In this document: one piece after another, positions 26,558 through 33,921 of the stretch
How the letters are laid out: every line of letters begins with the position of its first letter
Position numbering within the stretch: the stretch's first letter is position 1
NCBI GenBank assembly: GCA_039975855.1
Contig: JBDWGH010000002.1
Span: 372,001-436,000, forward strand
Direction of reading: 5' to 3'
Length of the DNA stretch: 64,000 nucleotides
Origin: Litorimonas sp039975855
Lineage (GTDB): Bacteria; Pseudomonadota; Alphaproteobacteria; Caulobacterales; Maricaulaceae
The notes under the pieces: generated by a model
What the model saw: only the letters and a program-made list of their open reading frames with translations
What the model was told of the DNA's origin: nothing
Database searches by the model: none
Position numbers and translations under genes: made by a program

Positions 26558-26578
26558 TTGATTGGCGAAGCCAATCAA
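26558..26578. other. 9-bp hairpin in a divergent promoter region
   Basis: TTGATTGGC-GAA-GCCAATCAA is a perfect stem with a GAA loop, lying 60 nt upstream of the histidine phosphatase start and about 160 nt upstream of the BLUF gene. There is no U-tract. It could be an operator or a leader hairpin of the phosphatase transcript. Confidence 0.35.
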
Positions 26579-26739
26579 TAAAGTGCCCCTCGGTATGGAT
26601 GTTATGTGACAGAGAGCGCGTCATTGCGCAAGGTAGTGCGTCACGTCGTATGCCGACCTGCGACAAACTCGCGCAAACTGCATAATCTTACATTCTCGTA
26701 ACCGTCAGTTTACATTTAGTGTGTAGAGGACGTGGTTCG

Positions 26740-27192
26740 GTGTGGGACCGTCAACAAAAAAAGAGGGTCAATCCCATCGCAATTTTCCAGTTAATCTATA
26801 CGTGTGCCTTGACGGAAAATGTTAAGAGCGGCGATCTTGAAAAGATCGCTTTGACATCTCGTAAGCGAAATTTAGAACGTGGCATTACCGGCATCTTGCT
26901 CTGCCAGGACGGCTCAGTTTTGCAAGTTCTCGAGGGCGACAAAGCCGCCGTGTTAGAATTATATGGAAAAATCGCCTCCGACCCTCGCGTCGCGAATGCG
27001 CTTGTCCTGATCCAACGCAAAACGACGGAACGAGAATTTCCAAAATGGTCAATGGGATTTAAAAACGCAGACGACACAGATGCGGCGTTCAAACTCTGCG
27101 CCAAGTCATTCCCTGACGTATTACCCGATAACCCGAGTCCAGAAGTCGGCACGATCGGCCGAACATTTGCGCGCGTAAACGGTTTGGCTTAG
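26740..27192 (+). CDS. BLUF-domain blue-light photoreceptor, single domain
   Basis: A 150-aa protein with a complete BLUF domain near the N-terminus. All key residues fall at the canonical spacings of AppA-type domains: Tyr20, Asn44, Gln62, Trp103 and Met105, within LIYTC, SRKRNLERGITG, LQVLEG and FPKWSMGF. FAD binding and a red-shifting photocycle are expected. There is no output domain, so it should signal through partner proteins. The start is GTG 26740, with GAGGA 9 nt upstream; GTG 26719 lacks a ribosome site. It is convergent with the esterase gene, overlapping by 4 nt. A degenerate paralogue lies at 14652-15080. Confidence 0.92.
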   Translation: MWDRQQKKRVNPIAIFQLIYTCALTENVKSGDLEKIALTSRKRNLERGITGILLCQDGSVLQVLEGDKAAVLELYGKIASDPRVANALVLIQRKTTEREFPKWSMGFKNADDTDAAFKLCAKSFPDVLPDNPSPEVGTIGRTFARVNGLA

Positions 27193-28049
27193 CGGCAAGT
27201 CGCGCCTTCGCTTGAAAGACCGTCAATAAAGCTCACGATATCGGCCTTTAAGGTCGAATCTCCATCAAAATGCCTAGATAGGACCTTCACAACGTCTGTG
27301 TGGCTCTGACCTGGGTAAATCTCGGCTTGTGCAACACCTCCGCGCGCCGTGACCTTGTCGGCCAACGCCATCGAGTTTTTCGGATAGACCGTTGTATCGC
27401 TTTCGCCGTGACCCAGAAACATTGCTGGCGCTGGCCCAGTAACATTGTTCAGTACAGCATCATCTCCGGTGAAACGATCCGGGAAGATTTCGATTAATCG
27501 CTCACTTTTTAGCGGCACAATGCCAGTTGGAGCCGCCAATCCGACAACACCAGAAATGGTCTCACATCGGTTCACACCGGCACCGCTGAGAAATTCATCG
27601 CGAAGCGCCAGCATCAGGACATTATAGCCCCCTGCCGAGTGCCCCATCAAAACAATCTTCCGGTCCGGGAATGTTTCCTCGGCGAAGGCGACGGCTTTGG
27701 CATTATCTTCTAAAAAATTCGGGAAACTTGCATTCGGGTAGAGCCGATAATTCGGCACGACAACATCATAACCGGACTTGGTAAAGCCCTCAGCGAGAAA
27801 CTTATAAATATCCTTGGAGCCGCTATCCCATGATCCGCCATGAACGAACATCAAAACTGGCGCGCCCTCTTTTGGCTTTTCTGATCGGTAGATGTCTAAT
27901 TTATCGCGTTCCCCGTCACCAAAGGATACGTTTTTCGTACGATCAAAGGTCGAGGATGGGGTAATTCCATTGAGAACAGAAACTGGCGCACAGGCGGCGA
28001 GTCCGGTCACCGCAATCGTTAAAGCGGCCAAAGCCTTAAATCTTATCAT
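27189..28049 (-). CDS. Alpha/beta-hydrolase esterase, lipoprotein
   Basis: A 286-aa predicted lipoprotein (lipobox GLAAC) with an alpha/beta hydrolase fold of the carboxylesterase/BD-FAE type. The oxyanion-hole motif is MFVHGGSWDSGS and the nucleophile elbow GHSAGG; the late Asp (GHGESDTTV) and His (GQSHTDV) complete the triad. The start is ATG 28049, with AAGGA upstream; the longer frame start at 28076 is less likely. Two Cys late in the chain may pair. Substrate unknown. Confidence 0.9.
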   Translation of the reverse strand: MIRFKALAALTIAVTGLAACAPVSVLNGITPSSTFDRTKNVSFGDGERDKLDIYRSEKPKEGAPVLMFVHGGSWDSGSKDIYKFLAEGFTKSGYDVVVPNYRLYPNASFPNFLEDNAKAVAFAEETFPDRKIVLMGHSAGGYNVLMLALRDEFLSGAGVNRCETISGVVGLAAPTGIVPLKSERLIEIFPDRFTGDDAVLNNVTGPAPAMFLGHGESDTTVYPKNSMALADKVTARGGVAQAEIYPGQSHTDVVKVLSRHFDGDSTLKADIVSFIDGLSSEGATCR

Positions 28050-28160
28050 TGTCTTGTCCTTGCGCCCCGTTGTCATGGATTCGCCCCTGTTTGGGTCACA
28101 TCCTATAACACCACGTTAAATTGTTTGTCGTAGAATGCCTTGTCTCAAGGGGGAAAGACA

Positions 28161-29210
28161 ATGACAAAATCGCGAGGCTTGGCCTTCACATTTGCGCTAA
28201 CTTGCGCGTTTGCATCAGCGGCCTGCACCAAAGCCGAACCTGACCTTCCGACGTTTGATCCCTTAGATAAAATTCAACAGAGTGAAGGTTGGAAAGTTGG
28301 ACGCTCCATCGCTGTTTCACCTGGTGCGAAAACCCCAACAGCCCATCACGTTCAAGCCCTCACATCAGGATTGCATGATGTGGACCTTGAAACCCCGCCA
28401 ATTGCCCTCACAGCTGTGGAACCATCCTGCCAGGTTAGAAATCCCGGTATGGGCGGCGGAAAATACCTTATCATTGGCAGTGGGTCGGCAAGATTCCCTT
28501 TGATGAAACAACCTGACTTCCCGGGCTTGATGACCTTCGAAAATGATGAGGTGAATAAGCTTGGAAAAGCACAAGCCGAAACAATGAAAAGCAAAGGTAT
28601 GCGGTCAACCTCTGCTATGGGAGACGTGAGGCTACCGGCGCAGAACATGCCGATGACAGATGTATTCATTACCGAAACGTCCGAAACCGTATTTGTTGCG
28701 CTGGCAGGAGATGGTCTCTTTAATTTCAATATGTCGCCAAATGTCCGGCTTTCGGGTGTCGTCGTCTATTCTGAAAAAGGTCAAGCGGCTGTTCTTGGCG
28801 TACCCGACCACGTCCCCGTCAACTTCGTATCAAAAACACATAAATCCACGCGCGGATGTTGGACGCGCGTTCAACCCCGCCCCGATGCAAGTTGGCCCAA
28901 ACGCATGCAAAAAGGCCCGCGTTTTGATGCATTGAAGCCACATTGGAAGACGTTCGAACGACGCGTTCGCAAAGACATTGGAACGGTACCCGCCGAAAAC
29001 GTCATTAGTGTAAATCGGGCCGATCACTTTTTAATCGGACCAGCACCAACCAGATATGAAGATCGACTACCTTATGCCGCCTATTCGGGGAAATCGGTGC
29101 GTTACCTGGCCGCTGACCATGCCCGCTTTGGCCTCTCTGAAGACAATAAAGACTATGCACGACAGATTTTAGATCAATATTACGAGGCGCATCTTGCGGC
29201 GGGTAAATGA
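28161..29210 (+). CDS. Unrecognised lipoprotein, first of a coupled pair
   Basis: A 349-aa predicted lipoprotein; ATG 28161 has a strong AGGGGGA upstream. The signal peptide ends ASAAC. A central domain begins EPSCQVRNPGMGGGKYLIIG and contains strands TDVFITETSETVFVALAG and VRLSGVVVYSEKGQAAVLGV; a C-terminal domain holds GCWTRVQPRPDASW and helical segments. Two cysteines are far apart. I know no family. Its stop overlaps the start of the next gene (ATGA), so the two are translationally coupled and probably work together. Confidence 0.75.
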   Translation: MTKSRGLAFTFALTCAFASAACTKAEPDLPTFDPLDKIQQSEGWKVGRSIAVSPGAKTPTAHHVQALTSGLHDVDLETPPIALTAVEPSCQVRNPGMGGGKYLIIGSGSARFPLMKQPDFPGLMTFENDEVNKLGKAQAETMKSKGMRSTSAMGDVRLPAQNMPMTDVFITETSETVFVALAGDGLFNFNMSPNVRLSGVVVYSEKGQAAVLGVPDHVPVNFVSKTHKSTRGCWTRVQPRPDASWPKRMQKGPRFDALKPHWKTFERRVRKDIGTVPAENVISVNRADHFLIGPAPTRYEDRLPYAAYSGKSVRYLAADHARFGLSEDNKDYARQILDQYYEAHLAAGK

Positions 29211-30034
29211 TGAAGCGACTTGTCATTTTAACACTGGGCATTGGGGTCGCCGCATGTTCAGACCCTGCGCCAAAAACAGGCGTGATGCCAGGTATTGCAA
29301 CAGGCGGGTATGACGTGCCGAGCAATGCAGAAGCCTCAGCAGCCTTCATGGCAGCTTTCCAAGCCCGATATGATATTCCCGAATTGGATTACCCTGAAGA
29401 TATAAAGCTACGCATCCGGCAAGCGCGTGCAGACCGCCTGCAACGAGATATGCGCGTGATGGAGAAGCGCCAGAAAATTATGGCTAAGCTCGCTCTCACA
29501 GTTCTGGCGAAAAAGGACCCTGAAGCCAAAAAGCTCTTGGAAGACATCAAAAACGACCCAAAGGCCTCGGAAAATCCCGCTTCTATGGAATGGATGGCCT
29601 CTCTTATGGAAGCGCAGCCAAAGCGCTACCAAATGTCAGAGTCCCAACGTCAAAAAATATACCAATCAGCTGTGACCGATTACAAAACATCCTTTCGTAA
29701 TTTGGAAATCGAGACGTGCCGTTGGACCGAAATGAAACGGTTGATCGGATCTGGACATGAAGAGATGGCTTACATTCACGGTGATCATCCCACTCATGGT
29801 TTCAAATGCAGTGGCGAAATGAGAACCGAGCGCCGAAAAGGATATCCCAGACTCACGAGTTTCTCAGATTTTTGGGTGAAGTCATCGTCTGGAGATTGGC
29901 TCTATTACGGTCAATTTCGAAACGTAGGCATCGCCCCTCGCAATCAATACCTCAATCAAAATCTATTGAATAACCCAGAGGAAACAATCGCGCGTCAGAA
30001 CTCATGGGATATGATCACAAGCCAATTGCAATAA
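29207..30034 (+). CDS. Unrecognised lipoprotein, second of a coupled pair
   Basis: A 275-aa predicted lipoprotein (lipobox GVAAC). A long basic and acidic helical region (RIRQARADRLQRDMRVMEKR and onward) likely forms a coiled coil, followed by a Cys-containing part (IETCRWTEMKRLIG, GFKCSGEMRTER) and WLYYGQFRNVGIAPRNQYLN. No family recognised. It overlaps the upstream gene by 4 nt, which indicates a shared envelope function. Confidence 0.72.
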   Translation: MMKRLVILTLGIGVAACSDPAPKTGVMPGIATGGYDVPSNAEASAAFMAAFQARYDIPELDYPEDIKLRIRQARADRLQRDMRVMEKRQKIMAKLALTVLAKKDPEAKKLLEDIKNDPKASENPASMEWMASLMEAQPKRYQMSESQRQKIYQSAVTDYKTSFRNLEIETCRWTEMKRLIGSGHEEMAYIHGDHPTHGFKCSGEMRTERRKGYPRLTSFSDFWVKSSSGDWLYYGQFRNVGIAPRNQYLNQNLLNNPEETIARQNSWDMITSQLQ

Positions 30035-30059
30035 ACCCCTAGCGGTTTATGGCTCTGGA

Positions 30060-30716
30060 ATGTCGAAAATTTCAAACCTCACGCTTTATCACTATCCCCT
30101 ATCGCGATCCGCCCGGGTCAAATGGCTCTTGCATGAAATGCATGGAGAGGATTTTGAAACTGTTCGGGTGGCCTTGCGTCAAGGAGAGCAATTCACACCA
30201 GAATTTCTCGCGAAAAATCCAAACCACGGGGTTCCAGTTTTAGACGTCACTTATGCAGATGGATCAAAGCAGACCATTACAGAATCCCTCGCGATTATGA
30301 CTTGGTTGGCTGATCAAGATGATCGGTTTGCACCTTCCCTTACTGAATTACGAGCCAGAGCGGATTATCTCCAGGTTATGGCCTTGGGTGGGTCTTGGAT
30401 GGATCAAATGCTTTGGAACATTCGCCTGCATGAAACGATCTTACCAAAAGCGGCCAGAAGCGACGCGTTCGCCACATTCAATAGAGATAAAATCAAAAAT
30501 GAGGTCGCCCCTCAACTTGCTAGTCGCCTAGAGAAACATGACTTCATCTGCGGCGAGAGTTTTTCTGCCGCCGATTGCATAACCGCGCATAATGTGAATT
30601 GGGCAGGCGCTTATGGGCTCTGTCGGAGTGATGTATTCAAGGCGTATATGTCCCGCATGAAATCCCGCCCGGCGTTTCAGTTGGCTTTCGCTGACGCCAA
30701 AGAATTTGAAGGATAG
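30060..30716 (+). CDS. Glutathione S-transferase family protein
   Basis: A 218-aa cytosolic GST. The N-terminal thioredoxin fold shows LYHYPLSRSARVKWLLHE with the Ser/Arg near the glutathione thiol, the cis-Pro region NHGVPVLD and the ESLAIMTWLAD glutathione-binding turn; an all-helical C-terminal domain with FSAADCI follows. It starts 26 nt after the lipoprotein pair and is followed by the aldo/keto reductase after 3 nt. Confidence 0.9.
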   Translation: MSKISNLTLYHYPLSRSARVKWLLHEMHGEDFETVRVALRQGEQFTPEFLAKNPNHGVPVLDVTYADGSKQTITESLAIMTWLADQDDRFAPSLTELRARADYLQVMALGGSWMDQMLWNIRLHETILPKAARSDAFATFNRDKIKNEVAPQLASRLEKHDFICGESFSAADCITAHNVNWAGAYGLCRSDVFKAYMSRMKSRPAFQLAFADAKEFEG

Positions 30717-30719
30717 ATA

Positions 30720-31601
30720 ATGAAACTCGGACAAACCGATATCACCATTGGCAAGATCGCTTTTGGATGTTGGCGCTTTGCCTCGCATGAGACTTCAACA
30801 GCAGACACGCTCATCAGGACCGCTCTCGATGCCGGAATGAACTTAATTGATACCGCTGATATATATGGTTTCAGCGAGTTTCCGCACTTGGATGATAAAG
30901 GTTTTGGTCAGGCAGAACTGCGACTAGGCGAAGTCCTCGCCGCCGCGCCAAGTCTCCGCAAACAAATGGTCTTAGCCACAAAAGGCGGGATCGACGCGAT
31001 ACGCCCATATGACAGCTCCTACGCCTATCTCATGCGAGCAATCGATGCGTCGTTAGCTCGGCTTCAAACCGACTATGTCGACTTGTATCAAATCCATCGG
31101 CCAGACCTGACCGTTCCGATGTCAGAAGTCGCGCGGGCATTGGATAAAATGGTCGAGTCTGGAAAAACCAGAACTGTCGGGGTTTCCAACTTCACGGTAT
31201 CGCAAATGCGTGCCCTAAAGGCGCATCTCAAACATCCGATCACAACCATTCAACCTGAATTTTCGGCCTTAGAGCAATCACCCCTTGAGAATGGCATATT
31301 GGATTATGCCGAAGAAATAAGCGCGACAGTTATGGCGTGGTCACCACTCGCAGGCGGGAAAATTCCAACAGAGAACGGTCCCGTGCAAGATGTATTGGAT
31401 AAAATTGCGACGGCCTACGGGATTTCCCGATCAACAGCTGCCCTCGCCTTCACTCGCGGCTTTGGCGCGAGTATCCTCCCCATTATCGGGACGCAAAACC
31501 CCGCCCGGATAACAGAGTCAGGTTATGCAGCGCAGGTAAACCTGACGGGGCGCGAAATTTATGATGTTGTCGAAGCTTATCGCGGCGAAGGCATGCCCTA
31601 A
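30720..31601 (+). CDS. Aldo/keto reductase
   Basis: A 293-aa NADPH-dependent TIM-barrel reductase of the YdhF/AKR11-like group. The catalytic tetrad can be read as Asp and Tyr (NLIDTADIYGFSE), Lys (VLATKGG) and His (DLYQIHRPDL); the cofactor segment is SVLPIIGTQNPARI-like near the C-terminus (SILPIIGTQNP). Substrate unknown. It starts 3 nt after the GST stop with AAGGATAGA as ribosome site, so the two form a redox or detoxification pair. Confidence 0.93.
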   Translation: MKLGQTDITIGKIAFGCWRFASHETSTADTLIRTALDAGMNLIDTADIYGFSEFPHLDDKGFGQAELRLGEVLAAAPSLRKQMVLATKGGIDAIRPYDSSYAYLMRAIDASLARLQTDYVDLYQIHRPDLTVPMSEVARALDKMVESGKTRTVGVSNFTVSQMRALKAHLKHPITTIQPEFSALEQSPLENGILDYAEEISATVMAWSPLAGGKIPTENGPVQDVLDKIATAYGISRSTAALAFTRGFGASILPIIGTQNPARITESGYAAQVNLTGREIYDVVEAYRGEGMP

Positions 31602-31613
31602 CGGCTTTGCCCG

Positions 31614-32321
31614 TTAAAAACGACGCGCGATACCAATGGTAAGAACCGGATAGTACTTATACCCATCCGCATCATCTTCAATCGCTGCAACCTCGGCTTC
31701 CAATTCTTGAAGCAAGAGCGGATTGTCAGATAGAGTCCCGTTGGCTGATACTAAATCGACCTCCGGTGATCCGGTAAACATCACCCCCGCACGCGCGTTG
31801 AAGGACCAATCATCGGACCCGGCGATAAATCCGTCATATCCAATTCCTGCATAGGGCGAAAAACTGGACAGTTCGGCTTTTCCTGTCAGCGTACCAACCT
31901 CTGTTGGCGTGAATGTTTGCCCGCCGATTTCAACATTCGTTGTCGGAGTAGCATCTAAATCGAGAGTTTTATCGCCAACATAAGCGCCGCCAGACAATAC
32001 AAACCCGTTCTGGAATGGCGCGACATCGACAAACCCGCCAAATGTAGTCGCGTTAAAATCCCCTTCATAGTCGATATCGTCAAACTCTTCATCAACGGAG
32101 AAATCTAGGAAATTGAAATTTGTCCGCAACCCAAACGTATCATTCGGAGCGTATTTTGCCTCCACTGTTGCACCGGTGGTCCCGGCTCCCAAGCCAACAG
32201 CAAATTTGTCAGCCTTCGGTGAGGGCGCATTCTGCCACTGGGCCTTTGGATAATTGGGAGAATGGGAGCTACACCCCGCCAAAAGCGCTGTGCAGCCAAG
32301 AAGTGCAATTAGAGTTTTCAT
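31614..32321 (-). CDS. Outer-membrane beta-barrel lipoprotein
   Basis: A 235-aa predicted lipoprotein (lipobox LLAGC); the start is ATG 32321. The chain has alternating strands (FAVGLGAGTTGATVEAKYA, FGLRTNFNFLDFS, SFSPYAGIGYDGFIAG, WSFNARAGVMFTG) and ends ...VLTIGIARRF with a terminal Phe. This matches the small OmpA/OmpW-like porin-type barrels, although combining a lipobox with a barrel is unusual. It is convergent with the aldo/keto reductase, 12 nt away. Confidence 0.78.
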   Translation of the reverse strand: MKTLIALLGCTALLAGCSSHSPNYPKAQWQNAPSPKADKFAVGLGAGTTGATVEAKYAPNDTFGLRTNFNFLDFSVDEEFDDIDYEGDFNATTFGGFVDVAPFQNGFVLSGGAYVGDKTLDLDATPTTNVEIGGQTFTPTEVGTLTGKAELSSFSPYAGIGYDGFIAGSDDWSFNARAGVMFTGSPEVDLVSANGTLSDNPLLLQELEAEVAAIEDDADGYKYYPVLTIGIARRF

Positions 32322-32457
32322 GGGGGCCTCCAAGTTCAGGCTTCTGCGTTACAGCCCCTTGCTGTGCCCCAACAGAACGTCCTGAATTTGAAGGAATCCT
32401 ATGCCTTAATCTTTAACAGGCCTTTACCTCACGGCTTAAAGACTCGCGGTTATCGAT

Positions 32458-33306
32458 TTATAGCAAACCGTCAAAGTCTGAAGCACTGTGACGCTCCTTC
32501 AAACCCTTGTCATCCCAGTACCGGTTGACGAGTTGACCGCGGCGGAATGCGGGTCGCGCAGCCAACTGCTTCGTCCAACGTTGAAGATGTTCATAGCTTT
32601 CGACTTGGAGAAACTCTCCAGCTTCATAAAGAACACCCCGCGCCATCGCGCCATACCAAGGATATATCGCAAAGTCGGCAATCGTGAGCTCATCGCCCGC
32701 TATATATTCACGCTCTGCCAACTGCTTGTCCAAAACATCCAATTGGCGTTTTACCTCCATCGAAAAGCGATCAATGCAATATTCGATCTTCATTGGGGCA
32801 TAGGCATAGAAATGTCCGAATCCTCCGCCCAGATAGGGTGCGCTGCCCATCTGCCAGAATAGCCAAGACAGACATTCCGTTCTTGCTGGACCGCTCTTGG
32901 GTAAGAACATTTCGAATTTTTCTGCGAGATGCATCAGGATGGAACCTGATTCAAAGACGCGCACTGGCGTGTCGCCTGAGTGATCCATCAAAGCCGGGAT
33001 TTTAGAATTTGGATTGATACCAACAAAGTCCGATCCAAATTGATCACCCTCTCCAATATTTATCAGCCACGCATCATACTCGGCCGCGCTGACTCCCGCC
33101 GCGAGTAATTCTTCCAACATGATCGTCACTTTGACCCCATTGGGCGTGCCAAGCGAATAAAGCTGAAAATCATGCTCGCCGATTGGCAGCTCTTTTTCGT
33201 GAGTAGAGCCTGATGTCGGGCGATTTATATTGGCAAATCTGCCGCCAGATACTTTATTTTCCCATACCTTTGGCGGGGTCCACTCGGATAGTGTTTGCTC
33301 GGCCAT
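32458..33306 (-). CDS. yghU: Glutathione-dependent disulfide-bond oxidoreductase, YghU-like
   Basis: A 282-aa nu-class GST homologue. The characteristic N-terminal extension (WTPPKVWENKVSGGRFANIN), NRPTSGSTHEK and GINPNSKIPALMD are those of YghU/YfcG, which bind two glutathione molecules and reduce disulfides. The C-terminal helical domain with YIAGDELTIADFAIYPW is standard. It is a single gene; the hairpin at 33327-33356 separates it from the upstream operon. Confidence 0.93.
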   Translation of the reverse strand: MAEQTLSEWTPPKVWENKVSGGRFANINRPTSGSTHEKELPIGEHDFQLYSLGTPNGVKVTIMLEELLAAGVSAAEYDAWLINIGEGDQFGSDFVGINPNSKIPALMDHSGDTPVRVFESGSILMHLAEKFEMFLPKSGPARTECLSWLFWQMGSAPYLGGGFGHFYAYAPMKIEYCIDRFSMEVKRQLDVLDKQLAEREYIAGDELTIADFAIYPWYGAMARGVLYEAGEFLQVESYEHLQRWTKQLAARPAFRRGQLVNRYWDDKGLKERHSASDFDGLL

Positions 33307-33326
33307 CGTCTCTCTCCATACAAATT

Positions 33327-33356
33327 AGCCTCCCGAACTAGTCTGTTCGAGAGGCT
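33327..33356 (-). terminator. Hairpin after the 36132-33387 minus-strand pair
   Basis: AGCCTCCCGAAC and GTTCGAGAGGCT form an 11-bp stem with one mismatch around a 6-nt loop. It lies between the stop of the 33387 gene and the yghU start. On the minus strand it is followed by AATTTG, a weak U-tract, so termination may be only partial. Confidence 0.55.
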
Positions 33357-33386
33357 ATGAAAAGTGACGGGTTTGTGAGGCGAGGC

Positions 33387-33920
33387 TTATTGTATGGTTT
33401 CTTCCGCCTCTAGCACCCGGATTTTGCCGCCGTCGGAGAGTTCGCCATCGGCTGGCATAGCGTCATCAAACATTTTTTGCGTCGTTGCGCCCATGTCCAG
33501 GCGAACAGAGAAAGACCGCGGTTGACCTTGGGCTTCGGCAAAGACGTTCAAGAAGTAGACGCCGTCGACATCGGCCTTCACATCAACAGTCCAGAGATGG
33601 GGCCCAGATTGAGACATATCAAATGTCTTGGAAGATTCCCCGCCAAAAAACCTAAGACCTTCGCTGGGCTCGATTTTGACCGACATCGGACCATCACTAT
33701 AAGCTTCAGAAAATCGTAGCTGAACGGTTTGGAAAGACCCAGACGTCATCGACTCGGGCAAGGCAGAGTCGAGTGTAACGCTCGCTCCGGGTTTAACTGT
33801 GGTTGCATGCGCCATCTTTTTATCGACGTTTTCCGTCGTGGTCGTTTTTTGCGTGGCTGCACTACAAGCGGCGATTCCGCCGATCGCAATTACAGTTAAA
33901 ACTAGTTTTGAGTATGACAT
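33387..33920 (-). CDS. Unrecognised lipoprotein downstream of the metallopeptidase
   Basis: A 177-aa predicted lipoprotein (lipobox GIAAC). The mature part reads as an Ig-like beta-sandwich: VTLDSALPESMTSGSFQTVQ, SVKIEPSEGLRFF, HLWTVDVKADVDGVYFLNV and SFSVRLDMG. It starts 1 nt after the stop of the surface metallopeptidase-like gene and should be translated from the same mRNA, so a role linked to that protein is likely. Family not identified. Confidence 0.75.
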   Translation of the reverse strand: MSYSKLVLTVIAIGGIAACSAATQKTTTTENVDKKMAHATTVKPGASVTLDSALPESMTSGSFQTVQLRFSEAYSDGPMSVKIEPSEGLRFFGGESSKTFDMSQSGPHLWTVDVKADVDGVYFLNVFAEAQGQPRSFSVRLDMGATTQKMFDDAMPADGELSDGGKIRVLEAEETIQ

Positions 33921-33921
33921 A

